The position numbers were made by a program, and so were the translations under genes. The notes beneath the pieces were generated by a model. The model was not told the origin of the DNA, made no database searches, and was given only the letters and a program-made list of their open reading frames with translations. Positions 13,684 to 21,568 of a stretch of 43,829 nucleotides of DNA are shown piece by piece. This DNA comes from an uncultured Erysipelotrichaceae bacterium. GTDB taxonomy: Bacteria; Bacillota_I; Bacilli_A; Erysipelotrichales; Erysipelotrichaceae. Positions within the stretch are counted from its first letter, which is position 1, and the number at the start of each line of letters is the position of its first letter. The DNA lies in NCBI GenBank assembly GCA_944326055.1, contig CALVCT010000056.1, positions 1 to 43,829 of the forward strand, read 5' to 3'.

Positions 13684-14994
13684 ATGTATTATTTTATCGG
13701 TATCAAAGGCAGCGGCATGGCAGCTCTTGCCATCATGTTGCATGATCTAGGGAAAGAAGTAATAGGTTCAGATCTTGACCGTTACTTTTTTACTGAAGAC
13801 GAACTCATCAAACGCGGCATCAAGATCTTACCTTTTGATCCAGCAAATATCAAAAGCGGATATACAGTGATCATCGGCAATGCCTTTTTAGAAGACTTTC
13901 CTGAAGTCATAGCTGCTAGAAGTAACAAGAATTGTACTTGTTATAGATATCATGAGTATGTAGGAAAACTCATGGAAGATTATACCAGCATCTCGATCGC
14001 TGGCTCTCATGGCAAAACGACGACGACGGCGATGTGTGCGCAGATGATGTCGAAGTTCAAAGAGACAGGCTATCTCATCGGCGATGGCGAGGGGCACCTT
14101 AGACAGGATAGTGAATACCTTTGTGTGGAGTCTGATGAGTTTAGAAGGCATTTCTTGGCTTATCATCCAAACTACGCCATCATCAACAATATCGAGATCG
14201 ATCATACAGATTATTTCAAAGATGAAGAAGATTATTTTGCGGCTTATCAGGATTTTGTCGATAATGTCAAGGATGCTGTCTTTTACTATGGTGATGATAA
14301 GGAATGCCAAAGATTGGATATTAAGGTCTCAAGCTTCTCTTATGGTTTTAGTGAAGCCAATGATTTTGTTGCGACTGATATCATCGAATCAAGCGAAGGG
14401 ACGAACTTCTCACTCTTTTTCAAAGACAACTTTATCTACAATTTCAATCTGCCTTTTGTAGGCAGACACTTGTTGATCGATGCGCTAGGTGTCATAGCTT
14501 TAGGTATCGTCTTATGCTTTGATCCGGCACATATCGAAAACGCACTTAGATATTACGAGAGTCCTAAACGTCGCTTTAAAGTCGATAGTATCGATGATAT
14601 CACGATCATCGATGATTATGCTCATCATCCAACGGAAGTCAAAGTGACGCTTGAAGCAGCTAAGAAACGTTTTGATGACAAACGTCTAGTCGCTATCTTC
14701 AAGCCACATCGCGCAAGTCGTGTCTTATATTTCGCTGATGATTTTGCTAAGGCACTCAAAGTTGCAGATGATATCTATCTTCTAGAATTCAATTCGATCG
14801 ACGATAAACAAGATGGTACAGACATCGATATAAGTTATCTAAAAGACAGGATCGAGGGTAGCGTGATCCTAAGCGAAGATGCTTTAGGCGCTAAGGTCTT
14901 GGCACAGTATCATGATGCTGTATTATGCTTTATGTCGTCTAAAGATATATACGACTTAGAAGATCTTGTGCGAAAAGAATTAAAAAAACGCTAA
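13684..14994 (+). CDS. murC: UDP-N-acetylmuramate-L-alanine ligase
   Basis: The protein has 436 aa from ATG 13684, 9 nt after AAAGGTGA; a GTG at 13672 is possible but less well placed. Motifs seen are the UDP-binding MYYFIGIKGSGMAALA (residues 1-16), the ATP-grasp P-loop AGSHGKTTTTAM, CVESDEFRRHF and INNIEIDHTDYF. The Mur signature DDYAHHPTEV and FKPHRASR follow in the C-terminal domain. MurC adds L-Ala to UDP-MurNAc in the cytoplasm, the first peptide step of peptidoglycan synthesis. The gene order murC then ytxG-like, ytxH-like, ccpA, tyrS matches Bacillus subtilis, with insertions and losses. Confidence 0.95.
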   Translation: MYYFIGIKGSGMAALAIMLHDLGKEVIGSDLDRYFFTEDELIKRGIKILPFDPANIKSGYTVIIGNAFLEDFPEVIAARSNKNCTCYRYHEYVGKLMEDYTSISIAGSHGKTTTTAMCAQMMSKFKETGYLIGDGEGHLRQDSEYLCVESDEFRRHFLAYHPNYAIINNIEIDHTDYFKDEEDYFAAYQDFVDNVKDAVFYYGDDKECQRLDIKVSSFSYGFSEANDFVATDIIESSEGTNFSLFFKDNFIYNFNLPFVGRHLLIDALGVIALGIVLCFDPAHIENALRYYESPKRRFKVDSIDDITIIDDYAHHPTEVKVTLEAAKKRFDDKRLVAIFKPHRASRVLYFADDFAKALKVADDIYLLEFNSIDDKQDGTDIDISYLKDRIEGSVILSEDALGAKVLAQYHDAVLCFMSSKDIYDLEDLVRKELKKR

Positions 14995-15001
14995 CAAGCT
15001 A

Positions 15002-15030
15002 TTGAAAGCATTTTCAAATAACTTTACAAT
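15002..15030 (+). promoter_or_regulatory. Promoter with an overlapping cre-like site before ytxG/ytxH/ccpA
   Basis: TTGAAA (15002-15007), a 17-nt spacer and TACAAT (15025-15030). Both hexamers are identical to those of the tRNA operon promoter. TGAAAGCATTTTCA (15003-15016) fits the cre consensus TGWAARCGYTWNCW at 13 of 14 positions, with only the central G changed. It covers the -35, where bound CcpA would repress. CcpA is encoded by the third gene of this transcript, so autoregulation is the natural reading. Confidence 0.65.
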
Positions 15031-15054
15031 AGAGTTATAGTCGTGAGGTGAACT

Positions 15055-15429
15055 ATGGATCAATTTATAACATCAGCTTATCTACTCGCTGTCGAGCTTT
15101 TACCGATAATCGGAGTCGCTGTTTTAGTTGTCCTTATCGTTCTTTTAATCAAGCTCATCAAGCTTACAGATAAGACTTCTGAAACGTTAGATAGGAGTCA
15201 CGGTACTTTAGACCTCATAGACAAGAGCATCGAGAAAGTCCAAGTACCACTTGATAGTGCGGTCAAGTTGTCAAAGACAGTCGATGAAGTACACGAGGCG
15301 ACAGTCAAGGCTGTCAAAGACTCAGCTGTCTATCTCAAAAAGAATAAAGAAGAGATCAAAGAGAAGATCGATGGTCTACTTAACAAAAACAAGAAGAAAG
15401 ATCCACAGGACATGAGTGACATCTTATAA
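15055..15429 (+). CDS. YtxG-like (DUF948-type) membrane protein
   Basis: The protein has 124 aa with an SD (GAGGTGA) before ATG. One membrane helix (about residues 16-36, IIGVAVLVVLIVLLIKLIKL) is followed by a helical region. Repeated Thr/Asp/Lys spacings such as TLDRSHGTLDLIDKSIEKV and AVKLSKTVDEVHEATVKAVKDS are compatible with a coiled coil, and the end is Lys-rich. Length, layout and position between murC and a YtxH-like gene fit YtxG. The role of the family is not established; general-stress association is known for ytxGHJ in B. subtilis. Sequence identity alone would not make this call; synteny does. Confidence 0.6.
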   Translation: MDQFITSAYLLAVELLPIIGVAVLVVLIVLLIKLIKLTDKTSETLDRSHGTLDLIDKSIEKVQVPLDSAVKLSKTVDEVHEATVKAVKDSAVYLKKNKEEIKEKIDGLLNKNKKKDPQDMSDIL

Positions 15430-15443
15430 AGGAGGGCATGCAT

Positions 15444-16190
15444 ATGGATGAGAAAGAAAGACAAGAATTAGAGTCATCTATCGATGCAACAGTCGAGGAG
15501 ATGAAAAAGAAGATCGAAGAGATCAGTGCTGCTGCTGATGAAGAAGTTGCTGACGATGACATCAAAGGCAAGATCACAGCCCTCAAGGACAAGACTGTCG
15601 ACGTCCTAAGTGCTGCGATTGATAAACTCAAAGCTACAGCGAAAGACGTCAAAGATTCAGAGAGGGTCAAGAGGACTGTCGAATATGTCGGTGTGAAATC
15701 GAAAGAATTAGCTGATGTCACGATCAAGAAGATCAGGGAACTAAAAGACTCAGAAGAGTTCAAAGCCAATGTGAAGAAAGCTAAAGACAGCGCTGTCGAT
15801 ATCGCAACTAAAGCGAAAGATGGAGCTATCGACCTCACAAGTAAAGCTATCGACAAAGCTAAAGAAGTGAGAGATTCTAAAGAATTCCAAGAAGGTGTCG
15901 ATAAAGTCAAAGAAGGTCTAGACAAAGCTGGCGATAAGGTCAAAGATCTCTATGATCAAGCAATGGAGAATGAAAATATCGCTAAAGTCGTAAATACAGT
16001 CAGTGAAAAAGCGGCGCAGGCTTACGAGACTGTCAAAACGAACATCGATGAGTATATGGCAAGGCCAGATGTACAAGAAAAGATCGATAATGCGAAGAAA
16101 ACGACTGTCGACACACTACAAAAAGGTGTTGATTCATTGAGGGCATGGTTATATCCTGATAACGATGGTTCCAAAAAGGATGATCAATGA
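15444..16190 (+). CDS. YtxH-like amphipathic helical repeat protein
   Basis: ATG 15444 is chosen because it lies 8 nt after GGAGG; an ATG at 15438 is only 2 nt away. The product has 248 aa, is almost entirely Lys/Asp/Glu/Ala and lacks a membrane segment. Segments such as KDGAIDLTSKAIDKAKEVRD, KVKEGLDKAGDKVKDLYDQA and KDKTVDVLSAAIDKLK repeat with about 11-residue spacing, as in LEA-like or apolipoprotein-like helices that lie on membranes. Its position matches ytxH. It may form long amphipathic helices under the membrane or protect proteins under stress. The stop overlaps the ccpA start as ATGA. Confidence 0.6.
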   Translation: MDEKERQELESSIDATVEEMKKKIEEISAAADEEVADDDIKGKITALKDKTVDVLSAAIDKLKATAKDVKDSERVKRTVEYVGVKSKELADVTIKKIRELKDSEEFKANVKKAKDSAVDIATKAKDGAIDLTSKAIDKAKEVRDSKEFQEGVDKVKEGLDKAGDKVKDLYDQAMENENIAKVVNTVSEKAAQAYETVKTNIDEYMARPDVQEKIDNAKKTTVDTLQKGVDSLRAWLYPDNDGSKKDDQ

Positions 16191-17182
16191 AGCGCGTCAC
16201 GATCTATGATGTCGCAAGAGAAGCCAATGTTTCATTAGCTACTGTCTCCCGTGTCATCAACGGTTCCGATGTCGTTAAAGAAGCTACACGTAATAAGGTC
16301 CAGGATGCCATTACAAAACTTGGGTATAAGCCAAATGCGATCGCTCAAGGGTTAGCTTTACAAAGGACGACTACCATAGGGCTCATCATACCAGAAGCGA
16401 GTTTTACTTATATCGGTCAGATCATCAATGGTCTGCTCGATGTTGCTAAGATATATAACTACAATGTCATGTTGCATACGATCACAGAAGGTATCACTGA
16501 TGCTGAAAAGATCGTCGATGTCATCATCAAGTCGCGTGTCGATGGTGTCATCGTTTATAGCGACAAGATGATGGAAGATAGTATAACGACGCTCAATAGC
16601 TACAATATACCTATCGTTATGATCGCTAATAAAGCATCTGGTGAATCACTTTGCTCTGTCTATATCGATATCGCTAAGGCGATAAGAGAGCTCTGTAATC
16701 GTTATATCGGTTATGGTGTGACAGATATCGCTGTCTTAGAAGACAGGAAGAATCGTAACTCATCAAGGCTCATGGCTCATGGTGCTAAACAAGCTTTTGA
16801 AGCTAATGGCCTCTCTTGGAACAACTACATCGAGATACCGAATGAATATCGCTCGACTTATCGTTTTGTCAGGAAGTACTTTGAAGATCATAGACATGGC
16901 CTCGTCATTGCTTATCGAGATTCACAAGCTATGGCTGTACTCAATTCCGCACGTGAGAATGGCATCGCTGTTCCAGATGATATGGAAGTCGTCTGCTTCG
17001 TCGATACGAAGTATAATTCAGCAGTGAGACCGATGATCTCATCATTCTCGATACCGTCATATGATCTAGGTGCTGTCAGTATGCGTGTCATGACTAAGAT
17101 GTTAGAGAACGATAGAGTGACAGACAAAGAGAAATGTCTCAGCTACTTATATACCGCAAGACAAACGACTAAACATCACTAA
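16187..17182 (+). CDS. ccpA: LacI-family regulator, probable catabolite control protein A
   Basis: The protein has 331 aa. The N-terminal LacI helix-turn-helix is VTIYDVAREANVSLATVSRV, followed by the hinge GYKPNAIAQGLA. A periplasmic-binding-protein-like core begins TTTIGLIIPEASFTYIGQII. Both the sequence around the hinge and the location between ytxH-like and tyrS genes fit CcpA, which binds HPr-Ser-P and represses or activates carbon genes at cre sites. A cre-like site lies over the promoter of its operon. Start ATGA overlaps the upstream stop. Assignment within the LacI family rests on synteny as much as on sequence; another sugar regulator is possible. Confidence 0.78.
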   Translation: MKRVTIYDVAREANVSLATVSRVINGSDVVKEATRNKVQDAITKLGYKPNAIAQGLALQRTTTIGLIIPEASFTYIGQIINGLLDVAKIYNYNVMLHTITEGITDAEKIVDVIIKSRVDGVIVYSDKMMEDSITTLNSYNIPIVMIANKASGESLCSVYIDIAKAIRELCNRYIGYGVTDIAVLEDRKNRNSSRLMAHGAKQAFEANGLSWNNYIEIPNEYRSTYRFVRKYFEDHRHGLVIAYRDSQAMAVLNSARENGIAVPDDMEVVCFVDTKYNSAVRPMISSFSIPSYDLGAVSMRVMTKMLENDRVTDKEKCLSYLYTARQTTKHH

Positions 17183-17203
17183 GGGACCTCAAGGGTCCCT
17201 TTC
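17181..17203 (+). terminator. Terminator after ccpA
   Basis: AAGGGACC / GGTCCCTT with a 5-nt loop directly at the ccpA stop. The T-run is short. Confidence 0.75.
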
Positions 17204-17229
17204 CTGTAGCGTCTTTTAGCTTATTAGAG

Positions 17230-17235
17230 TATAAT
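17230..17235 (+). promoter_or_regulatory. -10 element of tyrS
   Basis: TATAAT lies 24 nt before the tyrS ATG, with an SD (AAGGAG) between. No good -35 is visible. No T-box leader fits in this 57-nt gap, which is unusual for an aminoacyl-tRNA synthetase gene of a Gram-positive. Confidence 0.5.
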
Positions 17236-17259
17236 CTAGACGTTCAAAAGGAGAATATT

Positions 17260-18489
17260 ATGCAATTATTTGATGAACTTAAATGGCGCGGTCTGATCAA
17301 AGACATGACTTCGCCTGAGATAGAAGAGAAGATAAATAAAGGTGGAATGACATTTTATATAGGAACTGATCCGACTGGTGATAGTCTGCATTTAGGTCAT
17401 CTGTCATCTTTTTTGATCGCTAAGCGACTTAAAGATGGTGGACATCATCCGATCTTGCTTATTGGTGGGGCTACTGGTCGCATTGGCGATCCTAAACCTA
17501 ATGCTGAAAGAGAAATGAAATCGATAGCTGAGATCGAGCACAATATCCAAGGTCTTACTGAACAAGTCACAAAACTCTTTGGCTTTGAAGTCGTCAATAA
17601 CTATGATTGGACGAAAGATCTAACAGTCATTGATTTCTTTAGAGAATTTGGTAAATATATCAATGTCAACTACATGCTTGATAAAGATATCATCAGGCGT
17701 AGGATGGACACTGGTATCACTTATGCTGAATTCAGTTATATGCTCCTTCAAGCTATGGATTTCTATCACTTATATGAGACGAAGAATTGTACGATGCAAG
17801 TGGCTGGTAGTGACCAATGGGGCAATATCACTGCTGGTGTCGATCTGATCAGAAAGAAGCTGGGCAAAGAAGCGTATGCTTTCACGATGCCTCTAGTCAC
17901 TGATAAGTCAGGTAATAAGTTTGGTAAATCTGAAGGCAATGCCTTATGGTTAGATAGAACTAAGACATCACCTTATACGATGTATCAATTTTTATTAAAT
18001 GTTGAAGATGAGATGGTCATTGATTATTTAAAGATCTTCACTTTCTTATCAAAGGAGGAGATCGAAGCTCTCGAAGTAGATCACAGAGAGAATCCACATC
18101 TAAGACATGCTCATAAAGCATTAGCTAAAGAAGTAGTCACTTTCTTACACGGTGAAGAAGGATACAAGGAAGCACTCAAGATCACTGATACACTGTTTGG
18201 TGGCGATATCAAAGAGTTGACAGTAGCTGAGCTCAAAGATGGACTAAAAGATGCTCCGCATACAGTCATCACATCTGGAACTAATATCTGTGATGTCTTA
18301 GTTGCGTGCGGTGCATGTAAGTCAAAAAGAGAAGCTCGTGATCTTATCAAAGGCAATTCGATATCTCTCAATGGTGAGAAGATAAATGATCATGAGCTGA
18401 CTCTTGAAGTCGATGATGCTTTTGATAGAGAGCTTTCTATCATCAAGAAAGGGCGCAAGAACTGGTACGTCATAGGATTTGAAGGATGA
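17260..18489 (+). CDS. tyrS: Tyrosine-tRNA ligase
   Basis: The protein has 409 aa. The class I signature is DPTGDSLHLGHL (HIGH variant, about residues 39-50), and KFGKSEGN is the KMSKS equivalent. YAEFSYMLLQAMDF and QVAGSDQWGNI form the tyrosine and adenylate site. A C-terminal S4-like RNA-binding domain runs VLVACGACKSKREARDLIKG. The length is normal for bacterial TyrRS. It is the usual neighbour of ccpA in Bacilli. The stop overlaps the next lipoprotein start (ATGA). Confidence 0.96.
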   Translation: MQLFDELKWRGLIKDMTSPEIEEKINKGGMTFYIGTDPTGDSLHLGHLSSFLIAKRLKDGGHHPILLIGGATGRIGDPKPNAEREMKSIAEIEHNIQGLTEQVTKLFGFEVVNNYDWTKDLTVIDFFREFGKYINVNYMLDKDIIRRRMDTGITYAEFSYMLLQAMDFYHLYETKNCTMQVAGSDQWGNITAGVDLIRKKLGKEAYAFTMPLVTDKSGNKFGKSEGNALWLDRTKTSPYTMYQFLLNVEDEMVIDYLKIFTFLSKEEIEALEVDHRENPHLRHAHKALAKEVVTFLHGEEGYKEALKITDTLFGGDIKELTVAELKDGLKDAPHTVITSGTNICDVLVACGACKSKREARDLIKGNSISLNGEKINDHELTLEVDDAFDRELSIIKKGRKNWYVIGFEG

Positions 18490-18977
18490 AGCGATTATTA
18501 GCGATCTTTCTATGTCTTTTACTTATCAGTGGTTGCAGTCAAAATGACGATCATACGATGGATGAGCGTTATTTTGATATGCTTGCATTACTTGAGAGTG
18601 AACAGAATTATCAAACGCCAGTCAATTATGCAGTGAGTGTCGAGCTCAGTGCGACAGATGATGGAAATTATCGCTATTATGTGATCATCGATGAGCCTAA
18701 GATCGCTATGTATGAGATCCAAGCCATGGCGATCGTTGAAGGTGATGACTATAGTCAGACGATGGCTGCAAACGTTGGGATCTTTGAGGGTGTCAGTTAC
18801 GCTATGATCCCAAATCAGACGAATGTCGATGCAGGATATGTCGGTGGTCTTTCGATCTCAGGACTTACAGATCACGCACCTTGCAGAGTCTTGGTCATGG
18901 TCCGCTACCGTTTGGAGGGAGATCATGAAAGTGTCATTCGCGAATATTATAGTTTCGATGTCGATGTGACGGAGTGA
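18486..18977 (+). CDS. Lipoprotein, unknown function (163 aa)
   Basis: The signal peptide MKRLLAIFLCLLLISGC carries the lipobox LISGC. The mature part is beta-rich (NYRYYVIIDEPKIAMYEIQA, RVLVMVRYRLEGDHE) and mixed in charge, with a single further Cys. No domain is recognised. The start overlaps the tyrS stop and the stop lies 1 nt before the flippase gene, so all three are translationally coupled. Coupling to a lipid-carrier flippase hints at an envelope role, which cannot be tested from the sequence. Confidence 0.6.
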   Translation: MKRLLAIFLCLLLISGCSQNDDHTMDERYFDMLALLESEQNYQTPVNYAVSVELSATDDGNYRYYVIIDEPKIAMYEIQAMAIVEGDDYSQTMAANVGIFEGVSYAMIPNQTNVDAGYVGGLSISGLTDHAPCRVLVMVRYRLEGDHESVIREYYSFDVDVTE

Positions 18978-18978
18978 T

Positions 18979-20610
18979 ATGGCTAAGAAACAATCTCTGC
19001 TCATGGGAGCTCTAGCAGGCTCTTTTGGTATCTTCATATCTAAATTATTAGGACTCTTTTATGTCGTGCCACTCAATTCATTGGCAGGAGAGTCCAATAT
19101 GGCGTTCTATAGTATCACCTATACTTATTATGATCTTTTATTAAAGATCTGTAGTGCAGGGATACCTTTTGCGATAGCAGCATTAGTAGCTAAATATTTG
19201 AGCCGTGATGATTATAAGACAGTCTTGCTGATCAAGAAGCTGGGCGCTTCTTTTTCACTTGCTTTGAGCTTCATCGTTGCGATCGTCTTTCTTCTCATCA
19301 GCTCGCCACTGGCAAGTGCCGTCTTGGGAAGTGAAGCATCAGCAAGCGACATAAAAGCTCTCAATGATCTTTTCTATATCCTGTCACTAGCTTTGATCTT
19401 GGTGCCTTTTTTAAGTGCTCTTAGAGGCTATTATCAAGGATTGAAATTGATGAAGGAATATGCAGCAAGCCAGGTCATTGAACAATTAGTACGTGTCAGT
19501 GGTATCATCATCTTAGGCTTCATCTGTGTCTCTATCTTACATCTTGATTCGATCTACGCTATCTACATGGCGATCTTCTCTGCCGCTTTAGGAGCGCTCT
19601 TTGCGATCATATATGTTTTAAGGAGTGCCAAAGACACAGATAAAGAGATAACCCTCAAAGCACAGAGTGCGATCAAAGAAGCTCGTGATAGTAAAGCACT
19701 CTTGCGGGAGATGTTGGCGCTTGGCGTACCTTATCTCATCATCTCCTTTTTAGGAACGACCTCCGCTCTTATCAACAGCAATCTTTTCATCGATTTTGCG
19801 ACGACTATCGGCATCGATTATGAGGAAGCGATGTTGGCGCTTGGTATCTTGCAAGTCAACTGTAATAAGATAGCCGCTATTCCACAAGTCCTCACTTTAG
19901 GTTTTAGTGCTGGTCTTGTTCCATATCTGACAGAATCTTTAGAAAGACGTGATATGAGGACACTTCGCACTTATATCTCACAGATCTTAGAGACCGTTCT
20001 CTTCTTTTTGATCCCTATCGTTATCTGGCTTATCATCTATGCTCGTCCTGTTTACTATATCATGTATGGTGGATCAAACTTAGATCTTGGCACAGATATC
20101 TTTATCGTTTCGTCACTTACGACGTTCACTGATACGATAGCGCCGATCATCTCATCGATGTGTATGACGCTTAGACAAAGGCGTTCGACGATCTTGATCT
20201 TGCTTGCATCGACGATCATCAAGCTCGCGACTTTCTATCCTTGTGTCATCTTATTTGGCTATAATGGCATGACGATCTCAACAGCTATCGCTTCGATCGT
20301 TGCTATCGCACTCAATCTCTTCGTGCTGTATAAGTCATATGGGGCATCATACCGCAGAGTATATAAAAGAGCACTATTCATGTTTATAGCGGCTTTTGTC
20401 TCTTGTCTTCCACTTGTCTTGACCTATATCGGCTTTGATTTCAATTATGATAGTCGTATCATCTGCATATTGATCTTAGCTATCTTTGGTATCTTGTCAT
20501 TGATCTTATACTTTGGTGCTGCTTCTTTCTTTGGTTTGATCAAGGCACTCTTTAAAAAAGATCTCAAAGGCTTGATACAGGACATCAAACTTCGCTTCTT
20601 TGTTAGATGA
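18979..20610 (+). CDS. MurJ/SpoVB-type lipid-linked oligosaccharide flippase
   Basis: The protein has 543 aa with about 14 membrane helices and the MOP-superfamily N-terminus SLLMGALAGSFGIFISKLLGLFYVVPL. Other family segments are ALRGYYQGLKLMKEYAASQVIEQLVRV (the conserved RGYYQG loop) and YTYYDLLLKICSAGIPFAIAALVAKY. The closest groups are YtgP/SpoVB, which translocate lipid II or other polyprenyl-linked precursors. In a Gram-positive with murC close by, lipid II flipping is likely. The 3' end overlaps convergent ispH by 8 nt, and its terminator lies inside the ispH coding sequence. Confidence 0.85.
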   Translation: MAKKQSLLMGALAGSFGIFISKLLGLFYVVPLNSLAGESNMAFYSITYTYYDLLLKICSAGIPFAIAALVAKYLSRDDYKTVLLIKKLGASFSLALSFIVAIVFLLISSPLASAVLGSEASASDIKALNDLFYILSLALILVPFLSALRGYYQGLKLMKEYAASQVIEQLVRVSGIIILGFICVSILHLDSIYAIYMAIFSAALGALFAIIYVLRSAKDTDKEITLKAQSAIKEARDSKALLREMLALGVPYLIISFLGTTSALINSNLFIDFATTIGIDYEEAMLALGILQVNCNKIAAIPQVLTLGFSAGLVPYLTESLERRDMRTLRTYISQILETVLFFLIPIVIWLIIYARPVYYIMYGGSNLDLGTDIFIVSSLTTFTDTIAPIISSMCMTLRQRRSTILILLASTIIKLATFYPCVILFGYNGMTISTAIASIVAIALNLFVLYKSYGASYRRVYKRALFMFIAAFVSCLPLVLTYIGFDFNYDSRIICILILAIFGILSLILYFGAASFFGLIKALFKKDLKGLIQDIKLRFFVR

Positions 20611-21511
20611 GTTTCGATAAGATGATCTCTGGTACCTTGAAGGTACCTTTTTTGTCATATTCTTTTAGTACTTCGATAACTTGATCGCGCAGATAGTTAG
20701 GTGTAGAAGCACCAGATGTGACATAGATGACACTAACATCTTTTAAGTCTTGAATGTCGATATCTTGCGCACTGCGGATCAGATATACTTTTTTGATACC
20801 ACGAGATTTGGCGATCTCTTTGAGCTTGTTGGAGTTGTTGGAAGTGGGGTCGCCAACGACATATAACACATCAGCATCAGTGATCTTATAGATCGCCTCT
20901 TGGCGCATGCGGGTGGCACTACAGATCTCATCAGAAAAGACAGCCTTAGGATAGCGTTCTTTGATGATGTTTACTAGTTGTTCGATCTCAGTGATCGACA
21001 TCGTTGTCTGATTGGTTATGAAGACTTTAGAGTAGTCTTGAAGATCGTTTAGTGAACTTTTATCTTCAATGAGATGGATATGTGGGCTGATGCTTAAGAC
21101 AGCCATGGCTTCAGGGTGTTTGTCTTTACCGATATATAGCACTTCATAGCCTTCTTTCAATCTGTCTTTGATCAAACATTGTGTCTTGTAGACAAAAGGA
21201 CAAGTCGCATCCAGGATACGCAGGCCTTTTTCTTTCGCTTTTTTGTATAGATCATCACTTATGCCGTGTGCACTAAAGACGATGATACCATCATCGATCA
21301 TTTCGATCAGCTCTTCTTTTGACTTATCTTTATCATCAAGGGTGATGATATCCATCTTACTTAGCGCATCACTGATGTATTCGTTATGGACAAGATGGCC
21401 TAAGATATAGATCTTAGCATTTGGTTCGTCTTTTCTTAGTTCTTTGACTTTTTTGATCGCTTCGATGACGCCGATACAAAACCCAGAAGGTATGACTTTC
21501 TTTATTTCCAT
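20603..21511 (-). CDS. ispH: 4-hydroxy-3-methylbut-2-enyl diphosphate reductase
   Basis: The protein has 302 aa. The three cluster cysteines are visible: SGFCIGV (Cys12), DATCPFV in the middle and SDEICSATRMRQEAI later. NNSNKLKEIA and VTSGASTP complete the active site. IspH carries a [4Fe-4S] cluster and makes IPP/DMAPP in the last step of the MEP pathway, feeding undecaprenyl carrier synthesis. The promoter appears to place initiation on the ATG: TGC-TAGAAT ends 6 nt before it and there is no SD. Its divergent neighbour is cshB, the same pair as in B. subtilis but in opposite orientation. Confidence 0.95.
   Translation of the reverse strand: MEIKKVIPSGFCIGVIEAIKKVKELRKDEPNAKIYILGHLVHNEYISDALSKMDIITLDDKDKSKEELIEMIDDGIIVFSAHGISDDLYKKAKEKGLRILDATCPFVYKTQCLIKDRLKEGYEVLYIGKDKHPEAMAVLSISPHIHLIEDKSSLNDLQDYSKVFITNQTTMSITEIEQLVNIIKERYPKAVFSDEICSATRMRQEAIYKITDADVLYVVGDPTSNNSNKLKEIAKSRGIKKVYLIRSAQDIDIQDLKDVSVIYVTSGASTPNYLRDQVIEVLKEYDKKGTFKVPEIILSKLI
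20631..20653 (+). terminator. Plus-strand terminator inside the ispH 3' coding end
   Basis: GGTACC (20631-20636), loop TTGAA, GGTACC (20642-20647) and a run of six Ts. It follows the flippase stop at 20610 on the plus strand but is also read as ispH codons on the minus strand. Confidence 0.6.
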
Positions 21512-21562
21512 AAAGCAATTCTAGCACAAGCATAGAAAATAGTTAGGGAAGATGTTAAAATA
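21512..21562. promoter_or_regulatory. Back-to-back promoters of ispH and cshB
   Basis: The whole divergent gap is 51 nt. On the minus strand TGC-TAGAAT (hexamer 21518-21523) lies 6 nt before the ispH ATG. On the plus strand TGT-TAAAAT (hexamer 21556-21561) is followed by ATG at 21563 and ATG at 21569, with TAGAAA (21533-21538) as a possible -35 at 17 nt. Both genes lack an SD, so both mRNAs are probably leaderless. Confidence 0.6.
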
Positions 21563-21568
21563 ATGAGC

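Noticed and set aside
13888-14310. A 140-codon minus-strand frame within murC
   Set aside because: murC is unambiguous on the plus strand with all motifs; the antisense frame has no promoter, SD or recognisable domain.
15380-15943. A 187-codon open frame on the minus strand
   Set aside because: It is the mirror of the Lys/Asp/Ala-repeat YtxH-like gene, has no SD, and its Ser/Thr-rich low-complexity product reflects the codon pattern of the real gene.
17203-17259. T-box leader expected before tyrS
   Set aside because: The gap to the upstream terminator is only 57 nt and lacks the T-box sequence; only a -10 and SD are present.
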